64,000 nt of DNA from an uncultured Chloroflexota bacterium (GTDB taxonomy: Bacteria; Chloroflexota; Limnocylindria; Limnocylindrales; CSP1-4), in contig CAIJPD010000022.1 of NCBI GenBank assembly GCA_903822495.1, positions 74,069 through 138,068 of the forward strand, in the 5' to 3' direction. Below the pieces are notes generated by a model, which was given only the letters and a program-made list of their open reading frames with translations, made no database searches and was not told the origin of the DNA. Shown piece after piece: positions 21,693-30,685 of this stretch. The translations under genes were made by a program, and so were the position numbers. Position 1 is the first letter of the stretch. Each line of letters opens with the position of its first letter.

Positions 21693-22414
21693 CAGGCGGC
21701 CCCCGTCTCCGCCGACGCCGTCGCTGCCGCCGGCGGGGTCGCCTCGAGCGTGGCCCGCACTCGCGCGGCCTCGCCCCGTGCGGCCATGATCCGCCGCCAG
21801 GTCCGCCAGCCCCAGATCGACAGGACGATGTAGGCGACCTGCAGCGACGCCGTCAGGGCGAGGCCCTTGGACAGGTAGAGCCCGATGTACGGCAGGTTGA
21901 CCCCCACGATCCAGACCGGCCAGCTCTCGATCAGCTTGCGGGCCAGCAGCCAGTTGGCCGCCAGCGACAGCACCGTGGTCGCGGCGTCCGCGAACGGCAC
22001 AGTCGAATTCGTGAACGTCGCCAGCACCGCCGTCCAGGCCGCGATCCCGGCCAGGACCGCCAGCCCCGTCAGGACAAGCTCGCGCCGGCCGGCATGCCCG
22101 ATCGGTCGTTCGGTCGCCGACTCCCCGCCCCGCAGCCAGTGCCACCAGCCGTAGAAGCCCATGGCCAGGTAGACGACCTGCAGGACGCTGTCGGCGTACA
22201 GGCCGTTGCCCAGGAAGAGCACCAGCCAGAAGGCCGAGTTCACGTTGCCGATCGGCCAGTTCCAGACGGATGCTCGGGCGGCCAGCCAGACCGTGCCGGC
22301 CCCGGCCACGAAGCCCAGGATCTCGGCCCAGCTGGTGGCGATGCCGCCGAGCAGCGGGATGGGGGCGAGCAGGGCGCCGAACACCTGCCCGAGCAGCGCG
22401 ACCAGGTCGTTCAT
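21692..22414 (-). CDS. pnuC: PnuC-family nicotinamide riboside transporter
   Basis: A 240-residue membrane protein with about seven hydrophobic segments. The PnuC signature NWPIGNVNSAFWLVLF with a following ADSVLQVVYLAMGFYGWW is clear, as is the WPVWIVGVNLPYIGLYL segment lining the substrate path. It facilitates uptake of nicotinamide riboside, which the NadR kinase traps by phosphorylation. It overlaps nrtR by an ATGA and nadR by one base, so the three proteins are made from one coupled mRNA. Confidence 0.92.
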   Translation of the reverse strand: MNDLVALLGQVFGALLAPIPLLGGIATSWAEILGFVAGAGTVWLAARASVWNWPIGNVNSAFWLVLFLGNGLYADSVLQVVYLAMGFYGWWHWLRGGESATERPIGHAGRRELVLTGLAVLAGIAAWTAVLATFTNSTVPFADAATTVLSLAANWLLARKLIESWPVWIVGVNLPYIGLYLSKGLALTASLQVAYIVLSIWGWRTWRRIMAARGEAARVRATLEATPPAAATASAETGAA

Positions 22415-23172
22415 GCGCCGGCCCCTCCCGTGAACCGATAGAGCCCCGGCGCCCGGTAGGCCGCGGCCCGCGTGGTGCCGGTGGCGGTCGCCAGGCCGGA
22501 GCGCAGGATCCGCTTGCGGAACATGTCCCGGTCGAGCGGCGCGCCGGTGACGGCCTCGTAGACCTTCTGGAGGTCGAACAGGGTGAACTCGGGGGGCAGG
22601 AGCTCGAAGCCCACCGGGGCATACCAGAGCTTGGCGCGAAGGCGCTTCACCGCCGCACCGATGATCTCGGCATGGTCGAAGGCCAACGGCTTGGGGGTTC
22701 CCGCGACGTCCAGGACCTGGACCGGCCCACCGGTCTCGCCCGACCACGGGACGCGGACGCGGAAGGCGCCGCCGTCGATCACCACCTGGTCGCGCGCGAT
22801 GAGCGCGTAGTAGGCGATGGAGATGACCCGCGTGCGAGGGTCGCGGTCGATGGCGCCGAACGTGTACAGCTGCTCGGTGAAGACGTCGCGAAGGCCGGTC
22901 TTGGTGAGCAGGGCCCGCTGGGCCGCCTGTTCGGGCGTCTCGTGGAGGCCGACGAAGGCGCCGGGCAGGGTGAGCCGACCCTCGGCCGGCGGCTCGGCTC
23001 GCCGGGTGAGCACCACCCAGAGGTCGCGGTCGACGACGGTGAGCAGGACCACGTCCACGGCGACCGAGGGGTGCGGGTAGCGGGACGGGTCGTAGCCGGC
23101 GAGGAACTCGGCGTCGGGATCCCCTTCTCGGAGGGCGGGACGAGTCGAGAGGGGTTCGCGGTCGGGGTCCAT
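22411..23172 (-). CDS. nrtR: NrtR: Nudix-like transcriptional regulator of NAD metabolism
   Basis: A 253-residue protein. Residues ~30-165 are a Nudix domain with a box-like helix (GAFVGLHETPEQAAQRALLTKTGL) in which the catalytic REXXEE residues are degenerate, as in NrtR repressors that bind ADP-ribose without hydrolysis. Residues ~170-245 are the winged helix (LPPEFTLFDLQKVYEAV ... DRDMFRKRIL). ATG 23172 starts 6 nt after a palindrome (23179-23201). NrtR normally represses NAD salvage genes and is released by ADP-ribose, fitting the pnuC-nadR context. Confidence 0.9.
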   Translation of the reverse strand: MDPDREPLSTRPALREGDPDAEFLAGYDPSRYPHPSVAVDVVLLTVVDRDLWVVLTRRAEPPAEGRLTLPGAFVGLHETPEQAAQRALLTKTGLRDVFTEQLYTFGAIDRDPRTRVISIAYYALIARDQVVIDGGAFRVRVPWSGETGGPVQVLDVAGTPKPLAFDHAEIIGAAVKRLRAKLWYAPVGFELLPPEFTLFDLQKVYEAVTGAPLDRDMFRKRILRSGLATATGTTRAAAYRAPGLYRFTGGAGA

Positions 23173-23178
23173 CGCCCT

Positions 23179-23201
23179 ATGTTGGACGCATTGTCCAATA
23201 T
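23179..23201 (-). promoter_or_regulatory. Probable NrtR operator
   Basis: ATGTTGGAC-N5-GTCCAATAT: 9-bp arms with one mismatch (inner six bases TTGGAC/GTCCAA perfect) directly upstream of nrtR. A minus-strand TTGACG lies just 5' of the palindrome and could be the -35, so the repressor would cover the promoter. Confidence 0.7.
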
Positions 23202-23223
23202 CGTCAAGCCGTGAGCGCCTCGG

Positions 23224-23460
23224 CTACGCGCCGTCCTCCTGGGCCGGGACGTCCAGGCCGAAGTGGCGGGTGAGCGCCGACCGGACCTCGCGCCGGATCT
23301 CGGGGTCCGCCACGACCTGCACCCGGCCGGCCATCTCGAACGACCTGACCCGGGAGAGGTCGATGGTCCGGACCTGGTGGCAGAGGATGACGGCGTCCCC
23401 GGTCTGCCCGGCGTGGCCCGCGGCAATCCGCACCTCGCCCGGATAGCACGGCGCCCATCC
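23224..23460 (-). pseudogene. Truncated MazF/PemK toxin (C-terminal half only)
   Basis: The minus-strand frame ending at TAG 23224 reads PCYPGEVRIA, then DAVILCHQVRTIDLSRVRSF and a final helix SALTRHFGL. This aligns well with the second half of MazF/PemK toxins. The N-terminal ~45 residues (RGDVW-like start, RPVLV strand) are missing, replaced by an Arg/Pro-rich frame without a good start. No antitoxin lies upstream. It therefore looks like a relic rather than a working toxin; a GTG at 23433 could at best give a 69-residue fragment. Confidence 0.7.
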
Positions 23461-23506
23461 GCGAGGCGACCTGGGGCGGCGGGGTCGGCGATGCCCGGCC
23501 CCGCCC

Positions 23507-23528
23507 TCAGGTCAGGTCAGGTCAGGTC
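23507..23528. repeat. TCAGG pentanucleotide repeat at the M20 peptidase stop
   Basis: Four tandem TCAGG units plus TC. The peptidase stop codon (23517-23519) lies within them, so slippage would move the stop and change the protein's last residues. Confidence 0.75.
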
Positions 23529-24737
23529 GACGATCAGGCCCGCGTAGACCTTGATGGTCCGGATGTAGTCGTCGAGGTTCTGGCGCTCGTCGGCGTCGGC
23601 CGTCTCCGAACCGAAGCAGACCTTGGCCGTCGGGATCCCGGCCGGCCCCACCACCCAGCGCATGTCGCTGGGGGCCGTGCTGGCGCCAAACTCGAGGCGC
23701 TGCCCCGTGGCCTCCTGAACCGCGCGCTGGGAGGCCTGGGCGATGATGTGGTCCGGCGGCGTGGAGGCCTGCTCCCAGTGGCGGTCCAGCTCCCAGTCGA
23801 TGTCGAGCTCCGGATCGGCGGCCCGCAGCTCGTCGATCACCAGGCCGACCTCGGCCAGGATGCTCTCGAGCGTCTGCGGCGGGAAGTAGCTGATGGCCAC
23901 GATGGCATCGCAGCGGTCGGGCGCCAGGACGTGCCCCCGCCAGGCGTGGATGTACGAGGTCGAGACGGTGGGGGGCACCTTGCCGATCGGGTCCGGCTGC
24001 CAGTCGGTGGGCTTCCAGTCGGAGAACTCCATCGACGCCAGGCGCAGGAGGACGCCGCCCATCTTCTCGATGGCGTTGACGCGGACCGCGCCAAAGACCG
24101 TGCCGTGGCCGCCGGTCCGGATCTTGATCTCGACCGTGCCGCGGACCGCGATCTCGATCCGGAGCGCGGGGAAGCGCGGATGCGCCTCGGTGTAGATCGC
24201 GTAGTCGGCCTTGAGCAGGTTCCGCTGGGTGAGCTCGCCCAGGCCGACCCAGCCGCCGTTCATCTCGTCGGCGGAGTGGACGCTGGCGACGTTGCCATCG
24301 AGCGGGATGCCCAGGTCGTGGACGACGCGCTGGGCGAACAGGGCGGCGGCCAGCCCCACCTTCATGTTGTTGGAGCCCCGGCCGTAGAGCCAGCCGTCGA
24401 CGATGGTGGCGCCCAGCGGCGGGTAGGTCCAGCCCTCCTCGGTGATGGGCGTCGTGTCGAGGTGGGAGACGAACATGAGCGTCCGCTCCCCGGTCCGCCC
24501 CGGGAGGAGCGCGACGTTGTTGACCCGGCCCTCCTGGAACTCGTGCTGGTCGACGCGGGCGCCCAGCGCATCGAGGTAGTGCTTGCAGTAGGCGGCGACG
24601 TCCTTCTCGCCGCCCCCCGGCGGGTTGGGGCTGGGGATGCGCACGAGGTCCGCGAAGAGGCTGACGGCCTCATCGCGCCGGGCGTCGATCTCCGCCCAGG
24701 CCCGGGCCTTGGCCGCGGTTCGTGCGGTGTCGTCCAC
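23517..24737 (-). CDS. M20-family metallopeptidase/deacylase (ArgE/DapE/ACY1-like)
   Basis: A 406-residue zinc hydrolase. Metal-binding motifs: LMFVSHLDTTP (His and Asp), LYGRGSNNMK (bridging Asp replaced by Asn in the usual GRGxxDmK motif), SADEMNGG (in place of the usual EE pair) and a late GSETAD. The Asp-to-Asn change in the bridging position and the DE pair instead of EE are atypical and might reduce activity. Members hydrolyse amide bonds of N-acyl amino acids or dipeptides. GTG 24737 is supported by AGGGGGA. It is divergent from the epimerase gene. Confidence 0.82.
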   Translation of the reverse strand: MDDTARTAAKARAWAEIDARRDEAVSLFADLVRIPSPNPPGGGEKDVAAYCKHYLDALGARVDQHEFQEGRVNNVALLPGRTGERTLMFVSHLDTTPITEEGWTYPPLGATIVDGWLYGRGSNNMKVGLAAALFAQRVVHDLGIPLDGNVASVHSADEMNGGWVGLGELTQRNLLKADYAIYTEAHPRFPALRIEIAVRGTVEIKIRTGGHGTVFGAVRVNAIEKMGGVLLRLASMEFSDWKPTDWQPDPIGKVPPTVSTSYIHAWRGHVLAPDRCDAIVAISYFPPQTLESILAEVGLVIDELRAADPELDIDWELDRHWEQASTPPDHIIAQASQRAVQEATGQRLEFGASTAPSDMRWVVGPAGIPTAKVCFGSETADADERQNLDDYIRTIKVYAGLIVDLT

Positions 24738-24913
24738 AGGATCCCCCTCGAGGCTGGGCCCGTGCCCGGCAGCGGAGCTGCGGCCGGCGAGCCCGCCCAC
24801 GATCGGGCCGCGCCCGGCCGCGTGTCAAGTTCGATAGGCTGTCGGCGGGACGTGGCCGGGCGGCCGGCGGCCGTCGGTCGTGGTCGCCGCCTGCCGGGGC
24901 CGGGAGGGTGGAG

Positions 24914-25882
24914 ATGGGACGGATCCTGGTCACGGGTGGCATGGGCGCCATCGGCTCGGCGGCGGTTCGCTGGCTGGTGGAGGCCGGGCACCGCCCGGTG
25001 ATCTTCGACCGCCAGGGCAGCAACGAGCTGGTGGCAGACCTCCTCGGCGAGATCGACATCGAGGTCGGCGACCTGCGCAGCTGGGGCCGGGTGGCAGAGG
25101 TGATCCGGCGGCACGACGTCGACCGCATCATCCACCTCGCGGTGCTGCTCCCGGAGGAGGCCGCCCGCGAGCCCGACCAGGCGATCGAGGTCAACGTGGG
25201 CGCCACCACGGCCATCTGCGAGCTGGCCCGGATCATGGGCCTGCGGCGGGTCGTCTTCGCCAGCTCCAAGGGCGTCTACCGCCGCTTCGCGCCGCCCTAC
25301 TCGCACCCCGAGTACCGCCCGGTCGACGAGACCCACCCGGTCGAGCCCGACGACATGTACGACATCACCAAGTACGCGGCCGAGCGGATCGGGATCGACT
25401 ACGCGCGCCGCCACGGCGTGGACTTCATCGCGCTGCGGTTCGCCGCCACCTACGGCCCGGGGCGCATGGTGCGGCACGGGTCCGTGGCGATCCGGAGCGC
25501 GATCATCGAGAACGCCTGGTTTGGCCGGCCCACGATCCTGGCCCGGGGCGCCGACCAGCAGGACGACTTTGTCTACACCAAGGACATCGCGCAGGCCCTG
25601 GGCAAGGCCGCCTTCGTCGAGAGCGTCACCGACCGGGTCTTCAACATCGGCACCGGGCAGGCGTCCACCCTGGCCGCGGCGGCCCAGATCCTCCGGCGGG
25701 AGGTGCCCGGGGCCCACATCGAGATTGGGCCCGGTGCCGACTACGGGACCGGCTCCGGCCACTACTGCATCTTCGACATCAGCCGGGCCCGCCGCCAGCT
25801 GGGCTACGAGCCCGCCTACGACCACGAGCGCGGCATCCTGGACTACCTGGCCTTCCTGTCCGCGACCGCGCCCCGCGGGTAG
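24914..25882 (+). CDS. NAD-dependent epimerase/dehydratase (extended SDR)
   Basis: A 322-residue extended short-chain dehydrogenase. Near the start is GGMGAIGSAAVRWL (a GxxGxxG NAD-binding loop) and later FASSKGVY, DMYDITKYAAERIG (catalytic YxxxK) and LRFAATYGPGR. The C-terminal half binds a nucleotide-sugar in relatives such as UDP-glucose 4-epimerase; the precise sugar is not evident. ATG 24914 has GGAGGGTGGAG just upstream; a TAGGCT at 24835-24840 is a possible -10. Confidence 0.85.
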   Translation: MGRILVTGGMGAIGSAAVRWLVEAGHRPVIFDRQGSNELVADLLGEIDIEVGDLRSWGRVAEVIRRHDVDRIIHLAVLLPEEAAREPDQAIEVNVGATTAICELARIMGLRRVVFASSKGVYRRFAPPYSHPEYRPVDETHPVEPDDMYDITKYAAERIGIDYARRHGVDFIALRFAATYGPGRMVRHGSVAIRSAIIENAWFGRPTILARGADQQDDFVYTKDIAQALGKAAFVESVTDRVFNIGTGQASTLAAAAQILRREVPGAHIEIGPGADYGTGSGHYCIFDISRARRQLGYEPAYDHERGILDYLAFLSATAPRG

Positions 25883-25980
25883 GCGGCGAGGCGGTGACCG
25901 CAGCGCGACCTCGACGGCTCGAGGAGGCCCTGCGCCGGCCCCCCGCGCAGCCTCCACAGGCGACGGCGTCCGCGTGACCC

Positions 25981-27228
25981 CTAGCGCAGCGCGCGGGCCT
26001 TCTCGAGGGAGAGCTGGAAGTCCTGCACCCGGCCGGTCGCGAAGCCGGCCTCGCTGATCGACAGGTAGTAGTCCCACATCCGGACGAAACGCTCGTCAAA
26101 GCCCATCGCCCTGACCTCATCGATGTGCGCGAAGAAGCTGGAGCGCCAGGTCGCCAGGGTCCGGACGTAGTGCGGACCGATGTCGGTGGCCGAGCGGATC
26201 AGCAGGTTGGTGCTGTGCAGCGAATGCTCGATGGCCGCCAGTGAGGGCAGGAAGCCGCCCGGGAAGATGTACGTCTGGATCCAGTTGGCGCCCCGCCGCT
26301 GCGGTTCATAGGTCACGTCCGGGAAGGCGATCGTCTGGATGCTGGCCCGGCCGCCCGGCTTGAGCGACCGATCGCAGACCCGGAAGTAGGTCTCCAGGAA
26401 CTCCGCGCCGACGGCCTCCAGCATCTCGATCGAGACGATGGCGTCGTACGTCCCCTCGATCTCGCGGTAGTCGCGCAGCTGGACGTCGACCAGGCCGGAC
26501 AGCCCGGCCTCGCGGACGCGCTCGGTGGCCAGCTGGCGCTGGGCCTCGGAGATCGTGACCGTGGTGATGCGGCAGCCCAGCTCCCCGGCCGCATACAGGG
26601 CGAACCCGCCCCAGCCGGAGCCGATCTCGAGGACGTGCTCGCCGCCGCGCAGGCCGGCCCCCTCTGCCAGGAGGCGGTACTTGTTGCGCTGGGCGTCGGC
26701 CAGGGATTGCCCAGGGGTCTCGAAGACGGCGCTCGAGTAGGTCAGCGTCTCGTCCAGGAAGAGCCGGTAGAAGTCGTTGCCCAGGTCGTAGTGGGCGGCG
26801 ATGTTGCGCTTGCTCTGATGGACCGTGTTCCGGCGGGCGCGGTGCCGGAGCGTCTTCTGGAGCCGGAGCGGGATGCGCCACCAGCCGCCGGACAGGCCAA
26901 GCGCCTCGCGGTTCAGGGAGGCGAGCTTGAGGAGGGCCGGGAGGTCGGGGCTGGACCACGTCCCATCCATGTAGGCCTCGCCGGCTCCCGTGTCGCCGCC
27001 GAGGACCATGCGGAGCATCGCCGCGGGATCGTGGAGCCGGACGGCGGCGGACACCTCGGAGGCTGGGTCGCCGAAGACCTGCGACGTCCCGTCCGGCAAC
27101 TCGATCGTCAGCCGGCCGATGCGGATGCGGCGGACGGCGCCCAGCATGATCCGCATGGCGGCGCGATCGACGACGGAGCCGGCCGCCGTGCGGGCCCGAG
27201 CCGGCTTGCTGACGGTTTGCTCGCTCAT
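25981..27228 (-). CDS. cfa: Cyclopropane-fatty-acyl-phospholipid synthase family methyltransferase
   Basis: A 415-residue SAM-dependent methyltransferase acting on unsaturated acyl chains of membrane lipids. After an N-terminal lipid-handling domain (GDTGAGEAYMDGTWSSPDL) the family motif HYDLGNDFYRLFLDETLTYS appears near residue 140, then the SAM-binding loop VLEIGSGWGGFALYA, DYREIEGTYD and FIPGG-like (YIFPGGFLPS). Last gene of a four-gene operon joined by ATGA overlaps to a DUF1365 protein, an FAD oxidase and an SRPBCC protein. In Rhodobacter such a set makes cyclopropane or furan fatty acids under singlet-oxygen control; that parallel is from context. Confidence 0.9.
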   Translation of the reverse strand: MSEQTVSKPARARTAAGSVVDRAAMRIMLGAVRRIRIGRLTIELPDGTSQVFGDPASEVSAAVRLHDPAAMLRMVLGGDTGAGEAYMDGTWSSPDLPALLKLASLNREALGLSGGWWRIPLRLQKTLRHRARRNTVHQSKRNIAAHYDLGNDFYRLFLDETLTYSSAVFETPGQSLADAQRNKYRLLAEGAGLRGGEHVLEIGSGWGGFALYAAGELGCRITTVTISEAQRQLATERVREAGLSGLVDVQLRDYREIEGTYDAIVSIEMLEAVGAEFLETYFRVCDRSLKPGGRASIQTIAFPDVTYEPQRRGANWIQTYIFPGGFLPSLAAIEHSLHSTNLLIRSATDIGPHYVRTLATWRSSFFAHIDEVRAMGFDERFVRMWDYYLSISEAGFATGRVQDFQLSLEKARALR

Positions 27229-28004
27229 GCCCTGGCCTCGCCGGTGGGAGCCGGCCGCGCGGCGCCATGCCGGATGAACCGTGCGCCGCGCAGCCAGAGC
27301 CGGAGCGCATGCCAGTGGATCAGGCCGATCGTCTTGTGGGACACCATCGGGTAGCGCAGGAGCATCCGCAGCAGCACGCGGTCCGTCAGCGGCCGGCGGC
27401 GGAGGAGGAGGCTGGTGGCCAGCAACAGCTCGCCGTCCTGGCGTTGGTTGATCGCGATCCGGAGGCCCGCTGCATCGTCCCGGACATGCACGGAATAGCG
27501 GCCCACCATCTCGATGAACGGCGAGACGTAGAAGTCCTTGTCCATCGAGGCGTCGAGCCGGCCGCCGGGCTGCTGCGCCGCGGGCTCCGTCGCGCGGAGC
27601 GTGTACAGGTGCCGCTCCCCGTACGTGTTGTGGACCTCGACGACCACCACGCGGAGCGCCCCGGCGCGATCGCGGCAGAGGAAGAAGCTGGCCGGGTTGA
27701 AGACGTAGCCGAGCACCCGCAGGTTCGTGATCAGCGTCACCTGCCAGCCATCCGGGTGCTCTCCCTCGGCCCGGAGGTGGGCCATCATGTCGGCCGCGAG
27801 ATCGGTGGCCGGCACGGGAAGGTGGTCGTCGTCGCGGAAGCCGAGGACGGCGCGCCGGTTCCGGCCGACCAGGCGCAGCCGTCGATCCACTTCGTCCAGT
27901 TCGGACAGGTCGAGCGCCGCGTAGAAGACGCCGTGCTCGAAGGCGTAGGTGAAGGGCCGGACACGCCGGTGGCGGACCTTGCCCTCGAGGACGTGCGACC
28001 TCAT
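27225..28004 (-). CDS. DUF1365 protein
   Basis: A 259-residue protein with the DUF1365 hallmarks: an N-terminal [15 protein letters not shown], then [28 protein letters not shown] and [10 protein letters not shown], and [10 protein letters not shown]. The fold is START-like; members are regularly encoded between a COG2907 FAD oxidase and a cyclopropane fatty acid synthase, so a role in modifying or presenting acyl chains is likely. It overlaps both neighbours by ATGA. Confidence 0.9.
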   Translation of the reverse strand: MRSHVLEGKVRHRRVRPFTYAFEHGVFYAALDLSELDEVDRRLRLVGRNRRAVLGFRDDDHLPVPATDLAADMMAHLRAEGEHPDGWQVTLITNLRVLGYVFNPASFFLCRDRAGALRVVVVEVHNTYGERHLYTLRATEPAAQQPGGRLDASMDKDFYVSPFIEMVGRYSVHVRDDAAGLRIAINQRQDGELLLATSLLLRRRPLTDRVLLRMLLRYPMVSHKTIGLIHWHALRLWLRGARFIRHGAARPAPTGEARA

Positions 28005-29290
28005 GCGGCCCGCTCCGCCGCCTCGGCGGCCAGCGCCTTCGCGTCCGTCGCGAGCATCTCCGCGACGTCGAACCCGGAGCGGCAGCCGTCCTCGTGGAAC
28101 CCGTAGCCCAGGTGGGCGCCGGCGAACCACGTCGCCCGATGGCCCTGGAGGTCGCGCAGGCCGGCCTGCGACTGCAGCGTCTGGAAGGTGTACATGGGGT
28201 GGCTGAACGCGCGTTCCACGATGACCTGCTCCGGCCGCACCCGGTCGCCCGGGTTGACCGAGACACAGTACTGGACAGGCCCGGGCAGCGACTGCAGGCG
28301 GTTCATGTGGTACGTCATCGTCAGCGCGTCACCCGGCCGGCGACAGTCGGGGGTATGGATGTTCCAGGATCCCCAGGCCCGCGGATTGGCCGGGAGGATC
28401 CCGGCATCCGTGTGGAGGACCACCTGGTTCGTGGAGTATTCGAACCCACCCAGGACCCGCCGCTCCCGGTCGTCCGCATCGCCCAGCAGCCGGAGCGCGT
28501 CGTCCGCGTGGGTGGCCATCACCATGGCATCAAAGCCCGCCTGCGCGCCATCGGTCGTGTGAACCGTGATGCCGGCGGCATCGCGAGCCACGTTCGCCAC
28601 CGTGGTGGCCGTCCGGACCGTCCCGTCTGGCAGGGCGGCGATCAACCGCTTCACGTACTCCCGCGACCCGCCCTGGACCACGCGCCAGCGGACCGCGTTC
28701 CTGAAGCCGATCAGGCCGTGGTTGTCCAGGAAGTGCAGGAGGTAGTCGGCGGGGAACGAGAAGACCCGGTCGGGCGCCGTGGACCAGACGGCCGCCACGA
28801 TCGGCACCAGGAAGTGCGCCCGGAACCCGCGCCCGTAACGGCGCTCGGCCAGCCAGTCGCCCAGCGTGGCGGTGGTGGGCTGGGGCGCGTCCAGGGTCCG
28901 TCGAGCGTCGCGGTAGAAGCGCGCGACGTCCGCGAACATCCGCAGGTGCACGAGGGAGATGGCCGATGCGTCCGGCAGGAAGCCGCCCCGGCCGCGCGAG
29001 CTGAACGCAATCCCGCACGCCGCGCAGGCCGACCCCAGCGACATGTCGCTGGCCTGCGTCGCCACGCCCAGCTCGTCCAGGAGGCGCACGAAGCGCGGAT
29101 AGGTCCGTTCGTTGTAGACAATGAACCCGGTGTCCACCGGGACCTCGCCGCCGTCGGTCAAGACCGGCACCGTCTTGACGTGCCCGCCGGCCTCGGCGTC
29201 CTGCTCGAAGACCGTCACGTGATGCCGGTCCCGCATGGCGTAGGCGGCGGTCAGGCCGCTGACACCGGCCCCGATGATGGCGATCTTCAT
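28001..29290 (-). CDS. FAD-dependent amine oxidase family protein (COG2907)
   Basis: A 429-residue flavoprotein. It starts [19 protein letters not shown], an ideal GxGxxG dinucleotide motif, followed by [15 protein letters not shown] and [10 protein letters not shown]; the C-terminus contains [19 protein letters not shown], the second FAD contact. COG2907 proteins accompany DUF1365 and Cfa genes; in furan-fatty-acid pathways related enzymes desaturate or oxidise methylated acyl chains. ATG 29290 overlaps the SRPBCC stop (ATGA). Confidence 0.9.
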   Translation of the reverse strand: MKIAIIGAGVSGLTAAYAMRDRHHVTVFEQDAEAGGHVKTVPVLTDGGEVPVDTGFIVYNERTYPRFVRLLDELGVATQASDMSLGSACAACGIAFSSRGRGGFLPDASAISLVHLRMFADVARFYRDARRTLDAPQPTTATLGDWLAERRYGRGFRAHFLVPIVAAVWSTAPDRVFSFPADYLLHFLDNHGLIGFRNAVRWRVVQGGSREYVKRLIAALPDGTVRTATTVANVARDAAGITVHTTDGAQAGFDAMVMATHADDALRLLGDADDRERRVLGGFEYSTNQVVLHTDAGILPANPRAWGSWNIHTPDCRRPGDALTMTYHMNRLQSLPGPVQYCVSVNPGDRVRPEQVIVERAFSHPMYTFQTLQSQAGLRDLQGHRATWFAGAHLGYGFHEDGCRSGFDVAEMLATDAKALAAEAAERAA

Positions 29291-29787
29291 CCGGCGTTCC
29301 CCACGTCGGCCGCGGCGGCGGCGCGCGCCACGTCGGACGCGGCCGCGGCGGCGGCGCGGGCCGCCAGGGCCTGCTGCATCCCGTCGAGGGCGGCGCGGCC
29401 GATCCTGGCAAGCGCCCCCCCGGCGAACGGCTCGGCCAGGCGAAGCAGGCCGCGCAACCGGATGTCGGCGACGTAGTCGATGCGCGTCCCGCCGGCCGTC
29501 GATTCGAAGCGGATGTCGTCCACGGCGGAGACGCTGGATCCGAGCCCGGCCAGGACCACGCGGCGGGGCGCATCGAACGTGGTGATCACGTACTCCATCG
29601 GCGCGACGCCGCCGCGCATGCGGACCTCGAGCAGGTAGCGGGCGCCCACGCCCAGCGGCCCGGCGTCGATCCGCTTCGAGCTGGCGACGCCCGGATCCCA
29701 GTGCATCGAGTTGGCGAAGTCGGCGACGAACCCGAAGGCCTCGTCGATGGGCAGGCTGGTCGTGATCTGCTCGCGCAGGACGGTCAT
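29287..29787 (-). CDS. SRPBCC (START/Bet v1-like) family protein
   Basis: A 166-residue protein whose first ~140 residues form a polyketide-cyclase/START-like cavity fold: an initial [20 protein letters not shown], then [20 protein letters not shown] and [13 protein letters not shown]. The Ala-rich tail is probably a helix. Such proteins bind hydrophobic ligands. As first gene of the fatty-acid operon it may carry the lipid substrate. ATG 29787 follows a ~38-nt leader from the promoter at 29832-29861. Confidence 0.8.
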   Translation of the reverse strand: MTVLREQITTSLPIDEAFGFVADFANSMHWDPGVASSKRIDAGPLGVGARYLLEVRMRGGVAPMEYVITTFDAPRRVVLAGLGSSVSAVDDIRFESTAGGTRIDYVADIRLRGLLRLAEPFAGGALARIGRAALDGMQQALAARAAAAAASDVARAAAAADVGNAG

Positions 29788-29831
29788 GTGATGGTGGCTC
29801 CGATCTTCCCGTGTGGGGCTTGCGTGCGCCG

Positions 29832-29861
29832 ACTGTACCCCACGTGCAGAGTGTTTGTAAA
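29832..29861 (-). promoter_or_regulatory. Promoter of the fatty-acid modification operon
   Basis: On the minus strand TTTACA (29861-29856) and TACAGT (29837-29832) are separated by 18 bp, a good sigma-70-type promoter and one of the few AT-richer patches here. The flanks repeat a GTTTGTAAAG / GTTTGCA pattern that could bind a regulator. Confidence 0.6.
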
Positions 29862-30194
29862 GGGTTTGCATATGGTCGGCGGAACCAGCCAGGGTTCCGG
29901 CCATGACCTTCGGGGATCCGGCGGACCTCGCGTTCCCGCAGGGCGCGGGGCCGGGCGAACCGCCCTCGTCACGGGACCCGCGTCGCGGCCGGGACGGGTA
30001 GCGGTCGATCGGCTGGCGGCGCTTGGCGACCTCGGCGACTCTCGGCCTGCGGCGCCGTGTCAATCGCGCCCCCGGGTTGGGGTGGCCCGCTCCACGGACG
30101 GCCGCAGCGCCGCCGAGGTCACCACGGAGCCCATCGCCATCGCATCGAACCCCCCACGGGCGCCGATCTCGCCCGGTGTCGTGACCCCCAGGCG

Positions 30195-30344
30195 CGGCAC
30201 GCGGACCTGGCGCTCGGGGTGGTCGACGCCAGCGTCGTGGCACTGGCGGAACGGCTGGATGAGTCCAAGGTCGCCACGCTCGACCAGCGCCACTTCGGCG
30301 CGGTCCGGCCGGCGCACGTCAAGGCCTTCGAGCTTCGGCCGTAG
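30195..30344 (+). pseudogene. VapC-like PIN toxin relic (C-terminal end only)
   Basis: The frame to TAG 30344 encodes ADLALGVVDASVVALAERL, then VATLDQRHFGAVRP, the C-terminal active-site region of PIN-domain toxins (Asp-rich motifs 3 and 4). The first ~90 residues of a PIN domain are absent; upstream sequence shows no VapB or PIN start. It borders an intact toxin-antitoxin pair. Confidence 0.7.
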
Positions 30345-30359
30345 CGCAGATCAAGGAAC

Positions 30360-30385
30360 GCAGCATTGCTGTTATGCTGCAATGC
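30360..30385 (+). promoter_or_regulatory. Autoregulatory operator and leaderless promoter of the AbrB/HigB-like pair
   Basis: Two interleaved perfect 7-bp inverted repeats: GCAGCAT-N7-ATGCTGC (30360-30380) and GCATTGC-N9-GCAATGC (30363-30385). TATGCT at 30373-30378 fits a -10 and lies 7 nt before ATG 30386, so the antitoxin would bind over its own promoter. Confidence 0.65.
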
Positions 30386-30685
30386 ATGAAGACACACCTC
30401 GTCTCCGTCCAGTCGCGAGGGACCATCGCGCTGCCGCCCGACCTTCGGCGGCGCCTCCACCTGGATCAGCGGGATGCCCAGGTCAGGATCATCGAGCTCG
30501 AGGATGGCCGAATCGAGCTCGTCCCGGTTGTCGCCATCCCGGCCGACCAGGCGTGGTTCTGGACAGAACGCTGGCAGGCAATGGAGCGCGAGGCCGATGC
30601 CGACGTGGCCGCCGGCCGCGTCACGAGCGTGGACGGCGTCGACGACCTGGTGACCCTGCTCGATTCCGCTCCACCCGAGCGGTGA
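30386..30685 (+). CDS. AbrB/MazE-like antitoxin
   Basis: A 99-residue protein. The N-terminus MKTHLVSVQSRGTIALPPDL is a swapped-hairpin AbrB DNA-binding domain (SxxRGxIxLPxxLR pattern); the second half is an acidic helix ending TLLDSAPPER, the expected toxin-binding part. ATG 30374 is also in frame but lies inside the -10, so 30386 is preferred. Its stop overlaps the downstream toxin start (GTGA). Confidence 0.85.
   Translation: MKTHLVSVQSRGTIALPPDLRRRLHLDQRDAQVRIIELEDGRIELVPVVAIPADQAWFWTERWQAMEREADADVAAGRVTSVDGVDDLVTLLDSAPPER

Noticed and set aside
24362-26077. A 571-codon minus-strand frame antisense to the epimerase
   Set aside because: The epimerase on the plus strand has clear motifs in the same DNA; the minus frame is low-complexity.
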